Part shown: positions 1 through 7,459 of the stretch, piece by piece | Numbering within the stretch: position 1 is the first letter of the stretch | How the letters are laid out: each line of letters opens with the position of its first letter | From: Terriglobales bacterium | GTDB lineage: Bacteria; Acidobacteriota; Terriglobia; Terriglobales; Acidobacteriaceae | Reading direction: 5' to 3' | Assembly (NCBI GenBank): GCA_035543055.1 | Contig: DATKKJ010000021.1 | Coordinates: 1-53,736 of the forward strand | Length of the DNA: 53,736 nt | Notes under the pieces: generated by a model | What the model was told of the DNA's origin: nothing | What the model saw: the letters and a program-made list of their open reading frames with translations, nothing else | Database searches by the model: none | Made by a program: the position numbers and the translations under genes

Positions 1-111
1 GTTCTGGAAACCGCTGTTCAGCAGGTAGTCGGAGAGAGCGTTGAGCAGGTCCTCCATGCTCATCTCGGAGGCGGGGTCGCCGACGTACTTGCTGTATTTG
101 ACGAACTTCAT
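1..111 (-). CDS. VWA-domain-type protein, N-terminal fragment (runs off window)
   Basis: The first 37 codons of a minus-strand gene lie here; the rest is beyond position 1. The start is the ATG read from 111. The visible peptide begins MKFVKYSKY and continues with an acidic, amphipathic stretch (SEMSMEDLLNALSDYLLNSGF). A MoxR-like ATPase gene lies 54 nt upstream on the same strand. MoxR/BchI-type ATPases are commonly paired with von Willebrand factor A proteins, and a short helical lead-in such as this is typical of the VWA partner. The VWA fold itself is outside the window, so the assignment rests on context. Confidence 0.5.
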   Translation of the reverse strand, partial: MKFVKYSKYVGDPASEMSMEDLLNALSDYLLNSGFQN

Positions 112-115
112 CTTG

Positions 116-143
116 GTCGACCGTCGACCGTCGACCGTCGACG
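116..143. repeat. Heptanucleotide array (GTCGACC x4)
   Basis: Four consecutive 7-bp units, GTCGACC three times and then GTCGACG, lie between the MoxR-like ATPase stop and the next start codon. This is one of a set of arrays in the window with period exactly 7 and locus-specific units. Confidence 0.85.
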
Positions 144-165
144 GCCGATCAAATGCCGAGAGTCG

Positions 166-1662
166 CTAATTGTATGGACGCCGATTTCTAAACGGCTTTT
201 CTTCGTCGCGCTCTCGGACCGGCCGCGATTCGGCGCGGTTCGCGTGTCTCTCGCCGGCACTGAACACGCGTTCTTCGCTGCGTCCGATGCGCTTGTGGGC
301 GTAGAGCCCTTCCAGCAGGAACTCGGCGGCCGACACTAGCACCTCCGGGCGGTCTTTCGCTTTGACCCCGAGCGGTTCCAGCCGATCGACGACGCCTTGA
401 ATCTTTCGCAGGTTGGCGAGCGCTTCCTCGGCGGGCACGGAGTCACTCATCTTGATGTCGCCGCCCAGGTCGAACCACTGCACCACCTGGGTGAGGTCGC
501 CGTTGGCGAAGTAGGCGTCGAAGGTCTTGGCCACCGCGGCGCGGATGAGCTCGCGGGCGACATTGTCGGCGCCCTTCATCTCGCCCTCGTACTCCAGCTC
601 GAGCTTGCCGGTGATGGCCGGCATGGCGGAGTAGATATCGCCGACCCGCGGCACCACCATCTGCTCATTGTGGCGGATGGCGCGCCGCTCGGCGTTGGAT
701 ATCACGTTTTCCATGCAGGTGATGGGCAGCCGCTGGCTCACGCCGGAGCGCTTGTCGATGCGCTTGTCCTCGCGCGCGGCGAAGGCGATGCGCTCGATGA
801 TCTCTTGCACGTACTTGGGCACCACCAGCTTGTGACCGTTGCGGTCCGCCCAGGCCTCCTGCGTGGTGATGGCGATACCTTCCTCGACGGTCACCGGGTA
901 GTGGGTGCGGACCTCGGAGCCAATGCGGTCCTTGAGCGGGGTGATGATCTTGCCGCGGGCGGTGTAGTCCTCGGGATTGGCGCTGAAGACCAGGGCCACG
1001 TCGAGCGGCAGGCGGACGGGGTAGCCTTTAATCTGCACGTCCCCTTCCTGCATGATGTTGAACAAGCCGACCTGGATCTTGCCGGCCAGGTCCGGCAGCT
1101 CGTTGATGGCGAAGATGCCGCGATTGGCGCGCGGCAGCAGTCCGTAATGCACGGTCAGCTCGCTGGAGAGCTCGTGCCCGCCCTTGGCCGCCTTGATGGG
1201 GTCGATGTCGCCGATGAGGTCGGCGATGGTGACGTCGGGGGTGGCCAGTTTCTCGACGTAGCGCTCGTCGGGCGTCAGGTAGGCGATGGGCGTCCGGTCG
1301 CCCTCGCGCGCCACCAGCTCGCGGCAGCGCTTGCAGATGGGGGCATACGGGTCGTCGTGGATCTCGCAGCCGGCGACGTACGGCAGCTGCGGGTCGAGCA
1401 GCGAGGTCAAGGCGCGCAGGATGCGGCTCTTGGCCTGCCCGCGCAACCCGAGCAGGATGAAATTGTGCCGCGAGAGCACCGCGTTCACGATCTGCGGCAC
1501 GACCGTGTCGTCGTAGCCGACGATGCCGGGGAAGATCGCTTCCTTGCGCCGCAGCCGGCAGATCAGGTTCTCGCGCAGCTCGTCTTTGACGCGGCGCGCG
1601 TGCAGACGTTCTTCAGTGAAATCACTCCGGCGTAGTTCGCCCAGGGAACGGGGAAGATTCAT
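166..1662 (-). CDS. MoxR/magnesium-chelatase-like AAA+ ATPase
   Basis: 498-aa AAA+ ATPase of the MoxR/ChlI group. The Walker A motif is GLRGQAKS (about residues 72-79) and the Walker B region is RGIFAINELPDL (about 181-192). It is followed by NPEDYTARGKIITPLKDRIG, typical of the sensor/arginine-finger region. Between Walker A and B there is an insert with C99, H102, C110 and C113 (CKRC) that could bind zinc. I chose the ATG at 1662 rather than the upstream TTG, because the TTG adds six residues with no support. A TATAAT hexamer lies 33-38 nt upstream. The 3' neighbour is a probable VWA protein, and such pairs act as chaperone-like remodelers in known systems. The substrate is unknown. Confidence 0.9.
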   Translation of the reverse strand: MNLPRSLGELRRSDFTEERLHARRVKDELRENLICRLRRKEAIFPGIVGYDDTVVPQIVNAVLSRHNFILLGLRGQAKSRILRALTSLLDPQLPYVAGCEIHDDPYAPICKRCRELVAREGDRTPIAYLTPDERYVEKLATPDVTIADLIGDIDPIKAAKGGHELSSELTVHYGLLPRANRGIFAINELPDLAGKIQVGLFNIMQEGDVQIKGYPVRLPLDVALVFSANPEDYTARGKIITPLKDRIGSEVRTHYPVTVEEGIAITTQEAWADRNGHKLVVPKYVQEIIERIAFAAREDKRIDKRSGVSQRLPITCMENVISNAERRAIRHNEQMVVPRVGDIYSAMPAITGKLELEYEGEMKGADNVARELIRAAVAKTFDAYFANGDLTQVVQWFDLGGDIKMSDSVPAEEALANLRKIQGVVDRLEPLGVKAKDRPEVLVSAAEFLLEGLYAHKRIGRSEERVFSAGERHANRAESRPVRERDEEKPFRNRRPYN

Positions 1663-1695
1663 TGCGTGGGACGCCCCCAACCATCCATTGAGCCG

Positions 1696-1701
1696 ATTAT
1701 A
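1696..1701 (-). promoter_or_regulatory. -10 hexamer TATAAT upstream of the MoxR-like gene
   Basis: On the minus strand the perfect -10 consensus TATAAT lies 33-38 nt before the ATG at 1662. No good -35 is visible at 17 nt. Confidence 0.5.
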
Positions 1702-1809
1702 CGCCGCGCTGCAACCGGGGAAATCGCAGCGTGGACGCAGGTTTTCGATGCGGGCGATCGGCTGCTCTGCAGGTAAGATGCTGGAGGGGTCAGTTCCGTT
1801 TCGGGAAAC

Positions 1810-2418
1810 CTACAAGCCGTGGCCGTTGCCGCCGGCCTTCTCCCGCGCTTTGAGGGCGCGTTTCATGCGGGGAAGGACGGCAGTCAGGTATTCAGCGGTC
1901 ATGGCGATGCGCTTGGCCTCGGAGCGCGAAGCCAGCAGCGTCTGCTTGAAGTCGAGGTCCACGGGCAGGGGCGCCACCAGGTGGAAGGAGAGCTGGGGAT
2001 CGTCGGGCTCCGGCGTCTCGGCCTCGGTCTCCACTAGCGCCATCAGTTCGTTGTAGGACTCGATGGCTTTGCTGGTGTGCTCGGCCAGGGAAGCCTCGGG
2101 CTCGTCCTCGATGAAATTGACTTCGGCGCGCAGGAAGCTGCGCTCCTCGTCGAGCCGCACGACCTCGAAGCGCTGCCGCCCCTCGCAGACGATGTCGATG
2201 CGGCCGTCCTCGTACTTCTTGGCGACTTCGATGATCTCGGCGGTGCAACCGACTTCGGCTACGGCCTGGGCCATGGCCCGCACCACCCCGAACGGGCGCT
2301 TGCGCTCCAGGCACTCACCGATCATCTCCTTGTAGCGCTCTTCGAAGACATGCAGCGGCAGGGGCGTGCCGGGAAAGAGCACCAGCTCCAGCGGGAAGAT
2401 GGGCAGCAGGTCAGGCAT
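1810..2418 (-). CDS. LON peptidase N-terminal (substrate-binding) domain protein
   Basis: 202-aa stand-alone LON_substr_bdg-type protein. The N-terminus MPDLLPIFPLELVLFPGTPL is the hallmark of the family: a beta strand, then PL.LVLFPG..LPLH.FE.RY. The ATPase and protease domains of full Lon are absent, so it is not a peptidase. The domain binds unfolded protein in Lon; the role of free copies is unknown. The start is the ATG at 2418, since the longer reading would add 26 Arg-rich residues unlike the family. It is divergently oriented to the SDR gene. Confidence 0.85.
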   Translation of the reverse strand: MPDLLPIFPLELVLFPGTPLPLHVFEERYKEMIGECLERKRPFGVVRAMAQAVAEVGCTAEIIEVAKKYEDGRIDIVCEGRQRFEVVRLDEERSFLRAEVNFIEDEPEASLAEHTSKAIESYNELMALVETEAETPEPDDPQLSFHLVAPLPVDLDFKQTLLASRSEAKRIAMTAEYLTAVLPRMKRALKAREKAGGNGHGL

Positions 2419-2505
2419 GCGAGTCCACAAGGATACATGGTTGTACCGATGGCGTCTCGCGGCGGCGGGACGCCTCTGCGCGCGGCAGCGGTGCATCAGT
2501 GCGGG

Positions 2506-2511
2506 TAGAAT
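2506..2511 (+). promoter_or_regulatory. -10-like TAGAAT 8 nt before the SDR start
   Basis: TAGAAT ends 8 nt before the ATG at 2520. Initiation about 7 nt after a -10 would place +1 at or next to the start codon, giving a leaderless mRNA. No Shine-Dalgarno is present. Confidence 0.45.
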
Positions 2512-2519
2512 TGTCTTCT

Positions 2520-3350
2520 ATGCGACTCCAGGGGAAAGTTGCCGTCATCACCGGGGCCTCGATGGGGATCGGCGAGGCGATCGCCAAGCTGTTTGCCGAA
2601 GAAGGCGCCAACGTCGTGCTCTCATCGCGGGACCTCGGCCGGGCCGAAGCCGCCCGCGAGCGTATCGGCCACACCGACCAGACCCGCGCCGTGGCTTGCG
2701 ACGTCCGCAAGCGCAGCGACATCGACTCGCTGGTCCTGGCCGCGCTCGACCGCTATGGCCGCATCGATATCTGGGTGAACAACGCCGGGTACGGGATGCA
2801 GGACTCGACCACAGCCATGAGCATGAAGGCCTGCCGCGACCTGTTCGAAACCAATCTTTTCGGGGCCATCGAGTGCATGCAGGCGGTGGCACCCTTGATG
2901 CGGCAGGAGGGCTCGGGCAGCATCATCAACATCTCCAGCGTGGTCGGGTACATCGCGCTGCCCTACCAGGGGGCGTACAGCGCCTCCAAGCACGCCATCA
3001 ATGCCATCAGCCACGCGGCCCGGGTGGAGCTGCAAAAGGACGGCATTCACGTGATGAACGTGTGCCCCGGCTACATCCCCACCCACTTCCAGGAGAGCAT
3101 CGTCCTGGGGAAGGAGGCCCTGAAGTTCGCGGGGGCGCGCAAGGCCGATGCCACGGCCGAGGACGTGGCCCGCGCCACGCTGGAGGGATACCTGAAACGG
3201 AAGCGCGACGTGATCGTGCCCGCCAAACACCGCCTCAACGTGAAGATGTACCAGCTTTTCCCCACACTGATCGAGTGGGTGGTGGGGCGCAACCTGCGCC
3301 CGGCGCAGGAAGTGATCGCGGAGATGGCCGCACGCTCGAAGAAGAATTAA
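2520..3350 (+). CDS. Short-chain dehydrogenase/reductase
   Basis: 276-aa classical SDR, an NAD(P)-dependent oxidoreductase. The cofactor loop is TGASMGIG (residues 11-18), NNAG is at 87-90, the catalytic Ser lies in the ISS segment near 139, and Y153-S-A-S-K157 completes the triad. The C-terminal part (KRDVIVPAKHRLNVKMYQLF) is helical and may contact membrane, as in SDRs acting on lipid-like substrates. The substrate cannot be read from sequence. The start is the ATG at 2520, with a -10-like TAGAAT immediately upstream. Confidence 0.9.
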   Translation: MRLQGKVAVITGASMGIGEAIAKLFAEEGANVVLSSRDLGRAEAARERIGHTDQTRAVACDVRKRSDIDSLVLAALDRYGRIDIWVNNAGYGMQDSTTAMSMKACRDLFETNLFGAIECMQAVAPLMRQEGSGSIINISSVVGYIALPYQGAYSASKHAINAISHAARVELQKDGIHVMNVCPGYIPTHFQESIVLGKEALKFAGARKADATAEDVARATLEGYLKRKRDVIVPAKHRLNVKMYQLFPTLIEWVVGRNLRPAQEVIAEMAARSKKN

Positions 3351-3355
3351 GTGGC

Positions 3356-3451
3356 GTCATGCTGAGCGGCTTCAGCCGCGAAGCATCTCGCGTGCAGGAT
3401 TCGCGGATCCAGGGCGCAAGATCCTTCGGGCCTAAAGGCCCTCAGGATGAC
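3356..3451. repeat. Dispersed palindromic intergenic repeat (GTCATGCTGAGC...CAGGATGAC)
   Basis: A 96-bp element between convergent genes. It starts GTCATGCTGAGC and ends CTCAGGATGAC, so its termini are imperfect inverted repeats. It contains inner hairpins (CGGCTTCAGCCG and GGGCCTAAAGGCCC). Related pieces (GTCATCCTGAGCG...GAAGGACCCC) occur at 51640-51680 and 52185-52275. Confidence 0.7.
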
Positions 3452-3469
3452 GCCGACGTGGAATGCCTT

Positions 3470-3964
3470 CTACGCGGCCGCGGAGCCCGCGACGATCTTC
3501 TCCAACTGCCCCAGGTGGTTCAGGGTATGTCCGGCGAGGATACGGATGACCGTGGCCGCCTTTTCCGGCCCGCGCACCGGATGTTGCGACGCCCGCTCCA
3601 GCTCCTCCCTGGTCAGCCTCCGGAAGAGAGCAAGGTTCCAGCCGCGCACTGCCTTAAAGGTCTGGGCCGCCTGGGCGCCGTCGACCCGGTCGTAGTGCTT
3701 CGCCCACAGATTCTCGTCGAAGGGTTGGATCGGCAGCGCCGGCTCGGCGACGATCTGCCGCACACGATGGCCGAAGGCGATCTCGCAATCGGCGAGGTGC
3801 GCCAGCACCTGCGCTCCTGTCCATTTACCCGGGCCATAGCTGCGCTGCAAGCCTTCGGCGCCAAGCTTCTGGGCGATAGCGGGAATCTTCTCCTGAGTCT
3901 CGGCAAGGACCGCGAGCGGATCGCGGTCGCCGAGGAATTGCGCATAAGGATGCGTGGCGGTCAT
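3470..3964 (-). CDS. DinB-family putative metal-dependent protein
   Basis: 164-aa DinB/YfiT-like four-helix protein. The family motifs are the N-terminal helix with KWTGAQVLAHLADCE (metal His) and the C-terminal HTLNHLGQLEKI, which supplies two more His ligands. DinB-like proteins are often thiol-dependent transferases or uncharacterised; no substrate can be assigned. The ATG at 3964 overlaps the TGA of the upstream TPR gene (TCAT on the + strand), so the two are probably translationally coupled. Confidence 0.85.
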   Translation of the reverse strand: MTATHPYAQFLGDRDPLAVLAETQEKIPAIAQKLGAEGLQRSYGPGKWTGAQVLAHLADCEIAFGHRVRQIVAEPALPIQPFDENLWAKHYDRVDGAQAAQTFKAVRGWNLALFRRLTREELERASQHPVRGPEKAATVIRILAGHTLNHLGQLEKIVAGSAAA

Positions 3965-4275
3965 GGCTTCAGCTCCTGTAACAGCGATTCCATCTCCGAC
4001 ATGGCATGGTTGTTGCCGGTGCGGCGCGCGCAGGCGATGCCGTCGGAGAGCATCTTGATGGCCTCCTCGGTACGGCCGGCGCTCGCCAGCGTCTGTCCCG
4101 CCATTTGATACCCCGCGGTGTAATCGGGGTTCTTTTCCAGCAGCGTCTTGAATTCGCGGAGCCCGGCTTCGATGTCGCCGTCCTTCACATGCTCCAGCGC
4201 CAGGCCGTAGCGCGCGAAGGCGTCGTTCGGGTTGTCCTTGAGGAACTCCTCCAGCATTGCCTTGCGGTCGACCAC
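3961..4275 (-). CDS. TPR-repeat protein
   Basis: 104-aa small tetratricopeptide protein. Three helical-pair repeats are visible: DAFARYGLALEHVKDGDIEAG, YTAGYQMAGQTLASAGRTEEA, and a C-terminal capping helix. It probably acts as a scaffold for protein contacts. I took the GTG at 4275 (VVDRKAMLEEFL) because a -10-like TAAATT lies 8 nt upstream and the peptide matches the usual opening of this type of protein. The ATG at 4257 is the alternative and gives 98 aa. The stop overlaps the DinB start. Confidence 0.75.
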   Translation of the reverse strand: MVDRKAMLEEFLKDNPNDAFARYGLALEHVKDGDIEAGLREFKTLLEKNPDYTAGYQMAGQTLASAGRTEEAIKMLSDGIACARRTGNNHAMSEMESLLQELKP

Positions 4276-4318
4276 GGATAGCGAATTTACCACAGGCCTG
4301 GTGCGCCCGAGGGTGCGA

Positions 4319-4324
4319 TAGAAT
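4319..4324 (+). promoter_or_regulatory. -10-like TAGAAT 8 nt before the start at 4333
   Basis: TAGAAT is followed by 8 nt and then ATG, with no Shine-Dalgarno. This is the same leaderless arrangement as upstream of the SDR. Confidence 0.45.
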
Positions 4325-4332
4325 GCCCACCC

Positions 4333-4749
4333 ATGGCGTGCCCCTTTTTCCTTCCCAGTGAACGTCTGGAATCGGACCTGTGGCCGCATCGCGGGCGCCT
4401 GCCACTGGGGGATGGCTATCGCGGCGTATGCACGGCTCCGGGCCAGGACCAAGCGGCGCTCACCGACGACGAGTTGAAGGATTTCTGCAACCTGGGATAC
4501 GCGAAGGCTTGCCAGCGGCTGCCGCGGGAGCGGCACGCTGATGCGGTCCGCTTCATCATCACTGAGGACCGCGATCAGCAGGTCGGGCTTTACTTCACCT
4601 CGGAGCGCGACCATGCTCCGCACGAGCATGGGCCGCTGATGTTCGACCGTGCGCAGCAGCGCTGGCTGGCGCCGCACCCGGACCCGCGCGTCCAGCGCAT
4701 GGCCGAGTGTTATCTGCAGTCCTATCTTTCCCGAAGCAGTGCCGGGTAG
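4333..4749 (+). CDS. Conserved hypothetical protein with patterned cysteines
   Basis: 138-aa soluble protein with no recognised domain. Cysteines occur at 3, 33, 52 and 60 (C-x29-C-x18-C-x7-C), with one more at 125. They sit in well-structured contexts (MACPFFLP; CTAPG; CNLGYAKAC), which suggests a metal or Fe-S site or disulfides. W17-P18-H19-R20 and RFIITEDRDQQVGLYF look conserved in style. It is divergent from the TPR gene and lies just upstream of a thioesterase. The function is unknown. Confidence 0.7.
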   Translation: MACPFFLPSERLESDLWPHRGRLPLGDGYRGVCTAPGQDQAALTDDELKDFCNLGYAKACQRLPRERHADAVRFIITEDRDQQVGLYFTSERDHAPHEHGPLMFDRAQQRWLAPHPDPRVQRMAECYLQSYLSRSSAG

Positions 4750-4780
4750 AGGCGGCCAGGCCGTCCACACATTGCGTCGC

Positions 4781-4804
4781 AGACGCCCTGACGGGCGTCT
4801 CTAC
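4781..4804. repeat. 24-bp palindromic repeat, intergenic copy (GACGCCCTGACGGGCGTC core)
   Basis: A hairpin of AGACGCCC, loop TGAC and GGGCGTCT, ending CTAC. Its reverse complement is present base for base at 17139-17162 inside the ketosynthase gene. A diverged copy is at 26550-26573. Confidence 0.85.
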
Positions 4805-4813
4805 GGTAAGAGC

Positions 4814-5305
4814 ATGGAAGACAAGAGCATGACCGGCAGAACAGTGCGTGAGTCGCAGTCGGAGATGGCGGAGGTTGTCCTGCCCAACGACGCCAACCCG
4901 CTCGGCTCCTTGTTGGGCGGGCGGTTAATGCACTTCATCGACATCGCCGGCGCCATGGCCGCCCATCGCCACGCCCGCAGCTACGTGGTCACCGCCTCGA
5001 TGGACCACATCGATTTCCTTGCGCCCGTCCACGTCGGCGACCTTTTGATCTTGAGGTCCTCGGTGAACCGCGCCTTCCGCACTTCGATGGAGGTGGGCGT
5101 GAAATGCTTTGTGGAGAACTACATCGCGGGCACGACGCGCCACATCGCTACCGCCTTCCTGACCTTCGTGGCGGTGGACCGCCAGGGGCATCCTATCCCG
5201 GTGCCTCCATTGATCCCGGAGACGGACGAGGAGAAGCGCCGCTACGAAGACGCCCTGCGCCGCCGCCAGATCCGCGAACAGGAGCGCAACCGCCAGAAAG
5301 TCTAG
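4814..5305 (+). CDS. Acyl-CoA thioesterase (hotdog fold, YciA/BACH family)
   Basis: 163-aa single-hotdog acyl-CoA hydrolase. Family features are the N-terminal MAEVVLPNDANPLGSLLGGRLMHFIDIAGAMAA with the active-site Asn/Asp pair and the central helix, then VTASMDHIDFLAPVHVGDLL. The C-terminus is a charged helix (EEKRRYEDALRRRQIREQERNR), common in these hexameric enzymes. It probably hydrolyses acyl-CoA to free acid and CoA in the cytoplasm. The start is the ATG at 4814; the ATG at 4829 is possible. Confidence 0.88.
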   Translation: MEDKSMTGRTVRESQSEMAEVVLPNDANPLGSLLGGRLMHFIDIAGAMAAHRHARSYVVTASMDHIDFLAPVHVGDLLILRSSVNRAFRTSMEVGVKCFVENYIAGTTRHIATAFLTFVAVDRQGHPIPVPPLIPETDEEKRRYEDALRRRQIREQERNRQKV

Positions 5306-5375
5306 AGGCAGGAGGCAGGACGGAGGACGCAGGCTGCGGGTTCCTGCTTCCTGCCTCCCGCGCCCTGCCTCCTGA
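5306..5375. repeat. Ten-unit heptanucleotide array with dyad symmetry
   Basis: Exactly ten 7-bp units follow the thioesterase stop. The first five are AGGCAGG, AGGCAGG, ACGGAGG, ACGCAGG and CTGCGGG. The next five are TTCCTGC, TTCCTGC, CTCCCGC, GCCCTGC and CTCCTGA. The second five are roughly the reverse complement of the first five, so the array can fold into a long imperfect hairpin. Confidence 0.85.
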
Positions 5376-5384
5376 GTCCACGCG

Positions 5385-5390
5385 TATAAT
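5385..5390 (+). promoter_or_regulatory. -10 hexamer TATAAT upstream of mrp
   Basis: A perfect TATAAT ends 33 nt before the GTG start of the Mrp gene and directly follows the ten-unit array. The -35 position would fall inside the array. Confidence 0.5.
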
Positions 5391-5423
5391 CGGAAGTTTG
5401 ACACTCCGTTGTGAGGTCGATTC

Positions 5424-6263
5424 GTGAGTCACATGCACATGCCGGCACAAGCGGGGCCGCAGGCCCTGCCCGGTGTCAAGAACATCGTCGCCATCGGTTC
5501 CGGCAAGGGCGGAGTCGGGAAGACCACCATCTCTGTGAACCTGGCGGTGGCGCTGGGCAAGCTCGGTCACAAGGTGGGATTGCTCGACGGCGACGTCTAC
5601 GGGCCCAATGTCCCGCTGATGATGGGCACCAGCGCCCAGCCCAAGCTGGTGGGCGAGAACCGCATCGAGCCGCTGGAGGCCTTCGGCGTGAAGGTGTTGT
5701 CGGTCGGGTTCCTCAACCCCGGGGACAAGCCGCTGATCTGGCGCGGGCCCATGCTGCACTCGCTCATCCGCCAATTTCTGCAGCAGGTGGAGTGGGGCGA
5801 ACTCGATTACCTGGTCATCGACCTGCCTCCGGGCACCGGCGACGTGGCCATCTCGCTCATGCAGACGGTGCCGCTGACCGGCGCCATCGTGGTCTCGACG
5901 CCGTCCGATGTCTCTTTGCAGGACGCGCGCAAGGCCATCGAGATGTTCCGCCAGGTGAAGGTGGATATCTTGGGGATCGTGGAGAACATGAGCCACTTCG
6001 TCTGTCCGCATTGCCATCACGAGATCGACATCTTCTCCACCGGCGGGGGCGAGCGCACCGCCAAACAGTTCGGGGTGCCCTTCCTGGGCAAGGTGGAGCT
6101 CGATCCCGACATCCGCCGCGGCGGGGACACAGGTCATCCCGTGGTGCTAGCCGGGGAAAAAGGCGAGCACGCCAAGTCGTTCTTCGCGCTGGCCAAGGCG
6201 GTGGCGGCCCGGGTGGAAGAGCAAAACGCCGCCGCCCCCCAAGACTTCCTCAGGATCCAATGA
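5424..6263 (+). CDS. apbC: Mrp/NBP35-family P-loop ATPase, Fe-S cluster carrier
   Basis: 279-aa cytosolic Fe-S carrier ATPase. It has the deviant Walker A GKGGVGKT (residues 27-34), DGDVYGPNVP, IDLPPGTGD (switch II), and CPHC at C194/C197, the pair that bridges the cluster between two subunits. Mrp proteins hold a transient 4Fe-4S cluster for delivery to apo-targets. The N-terminal DUF59/MIP18 domain of longer Mrp proteins is absent. The start is the GTG at 5424, following a TATAAT-bearing upstream region. Confidence 0.93.
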   Translation: MSHMHMPAQAGPQALPGVKNIVAIGSGKGGVGKTTISVNLAVALGKLGHKVGLLDGDVYGPNVPLMMGTSAQPKLVGENRIEPLEAFGVKVLSVGFLNPGDKPLIWRGPMLHSLIRQFLQQVEWGELDYLVIDLPPGTGDVAISLMQTVPLTGAIVVSTPSDVSLQDARKAIEMFRQVKVDILGIVENMSHFVCPHCHHEIDIFSTGGGERTAKQFGVPFLGKVELDPDIRRGGDTGHPVVLAGEKGEHAKSFFALAKAVAARVEEQNAAAPQDFLRIQ

Positions 6264-6271
6264 TGGCGAAG

Positions 6272-6300
6272 TTTGGCACTCTGAGTCCAGGAGTGCCAAA
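6272..6300. promoter_or_regulatory. CIRCE-type operator (HrcA binding site)
   Basis: A perfect 10-bp inverted repeat, TTTGGCACTC-N9-GAGTGCCAAA. The CIRCE consensus is TTAGCACTC-N9-GAGTGCTAA, so this is the same element with an A-to-G change mirrored in both arms. It lies just upstream of the -35 of the hrcA promoter. By analogy HrcA binds here and represses the operon until heat titrates it. Confidence 0.93.
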
Positions 6301-6302
6301 CC

Positions 6303-6331
6303 TTGACTGTCCGCCGCTGCAGCCCTAGAAT
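6303..6331 (+). promoter_or_regulatory. Sigma70-type promoter of hrcA-grpE-dnaJ
   Basis: TTGACT (6303-6308), a 17-bp spacer, then TAGAAT (6326-6331). It is directly downstream of the CIRCE element and gives a leader of about 60 nt before the hrcA ATG at 6398. Confidence 0.8.
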
Positions 6332-6397
6332 TCAATCAGACGGCAGGCCGAATCGTTGGCGTAAGTTTTTGCATCTAAAGCCTTTATCTGGACAAAT

Positions 6398-7447
6398 ATG
6401 GGTTCGTCAGGCCAGATCGGTACGCGTGAGCGGGAGATTCTGACGGCCATCGTGGAGACCTACATCGCCACGGGGGAGCCGGTCGGATCGCGCACGCTGT
6501 CGCGCAGCAATGTCGACGGGCTGAGCCCGGCGACCATCCGCAACGTCATGGCCGATCTGTCCGACGCCGGCTACCTGGAACAGCCGCACACCTCGGCCGG
6601 CCGGATCCCGACCGCTAAGGCGTACCGTTATTTCGTCGAGCACATCACCGGACAGACGCACCTGTCGCCGGCGGACGAGGGGCTGATCCGGCAATCGCTG
6701 TCGGGGATCAGCGACCCGCAGGAATTCCTGGAGCGGACCTCGCACGTGCTCTCGTTGATCTCGAGCTGCGTGGGAGTGACCATCGCCACCACCGGCTCGC
6801 ACAACGCTCTCGATCACGTTTATTTCTCGCGCCTGGCCGAGAGGAAGGTTCTGGCCGTCGTAGTGACGCGCTCAGGCGTGGTGCGCGACCGCGTGCTGCG
6901 GGTGACGCGCGATCTGCCGCAGCAGGACCTGGACACCGCGGCCCGTTACATCAACGAAAATTTCCGCGGCTGGACCATCGAGGAGATGAAGGGCGAGATC
7001 GCCCGCCGCCTGGAGCAGATGCGCAGCGAGTACGACCGTCTGCGGGCCTCGCTGGAGGAGCTTTACCGCGGGGGCGCGCTGGGCGAGGCCTTGCCGGCGC
7101 CGCAGAGCGTCTTCGTGGAAGGCGTCGCCAACCTGGTGGTCAGCGAGGCCGACAAGGAACGGCTGAAGGAGCTGCTGCGGGCGCTGGAGGAGAAGGAGCG
7201 CATCGTCGAGCTGCTCAGCGCCTACTTGAGCACGCGGCAGGAGGCGGTGCGGGTGGTGATCGGGCTGGAGGAAGCGATGCCGCAGATGCGCAACCTGGTG
7301 CTCATCGGCGCTCCCGCCCGGGTGGGGGAAGAGGTGGTGGGCTCGCTGGCGGTGATCGGTCCCACGCGCATGGACTACCAGCACACCATCACCGCGGTTT
7401 CGTACATCGCGAAAATGTTCGACAGCATCCTGAACGAGAATCGTTGA
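6398..7447 (+). CDS. hrcA: Heat-inducible transcription repressor HrcA
   Basis: 349-aa HrcA. The N-terminal winged helix carries REILTAIVETYIATGEPVGS and SPATIRNVMADLSDAGYLEQPHTSAGRIPT, a signature of the family. It is followed by a GAF-like dimerisation and inserted domain. HrcA represses chaperone genes at CIRCE and needs GroEL for folding. The CIRCE operator lies about 100 nt upstream, consistent with autoregulation. First gene of hrcA-grpE-dnaJ. Confidence 0.96.
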   Translation: MGSSGQIGTREREILTAIVETYIATGEPVGSRTLSRSNVDGLSPATIRNVMADLSDAGYLEQPHTSAGRIPTAKAYRYFVEHITGQTHLSPADEGLIRQSLSGISDPQEFLERTSHVLSLISSCVGVTIATTGSHNALDHVYFSRLAERKVLAVVVTRSGVVRDRVLRVTRDLPQQDLDTAARYINENFRGWTIEEMKGEIARRLEQMRSEYDRLRASLEELYRGGALGEALPAPQSVFVEGVANLVVSEADKERLKELLRALEEKERIVELLSAYLSTRQEAVRVVIGLEEAMPQMRNLVLIGAPARVGEEVVGSLAVIGPTRMDYQHTITAVSYIAKMFDSILNENR

Positions 7448-7459
7448 GTCTGATCCTGT

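Noticed and set aside
397-1635. Long plus-strand ORF of 412 codons opposite the MoxR-like gene
   Set aside because: It is the antisense shadow of the ATPase; the protein lacks motifs and is biased to Val/Gly/Asp/His, as expected from high-GC antisense frames.
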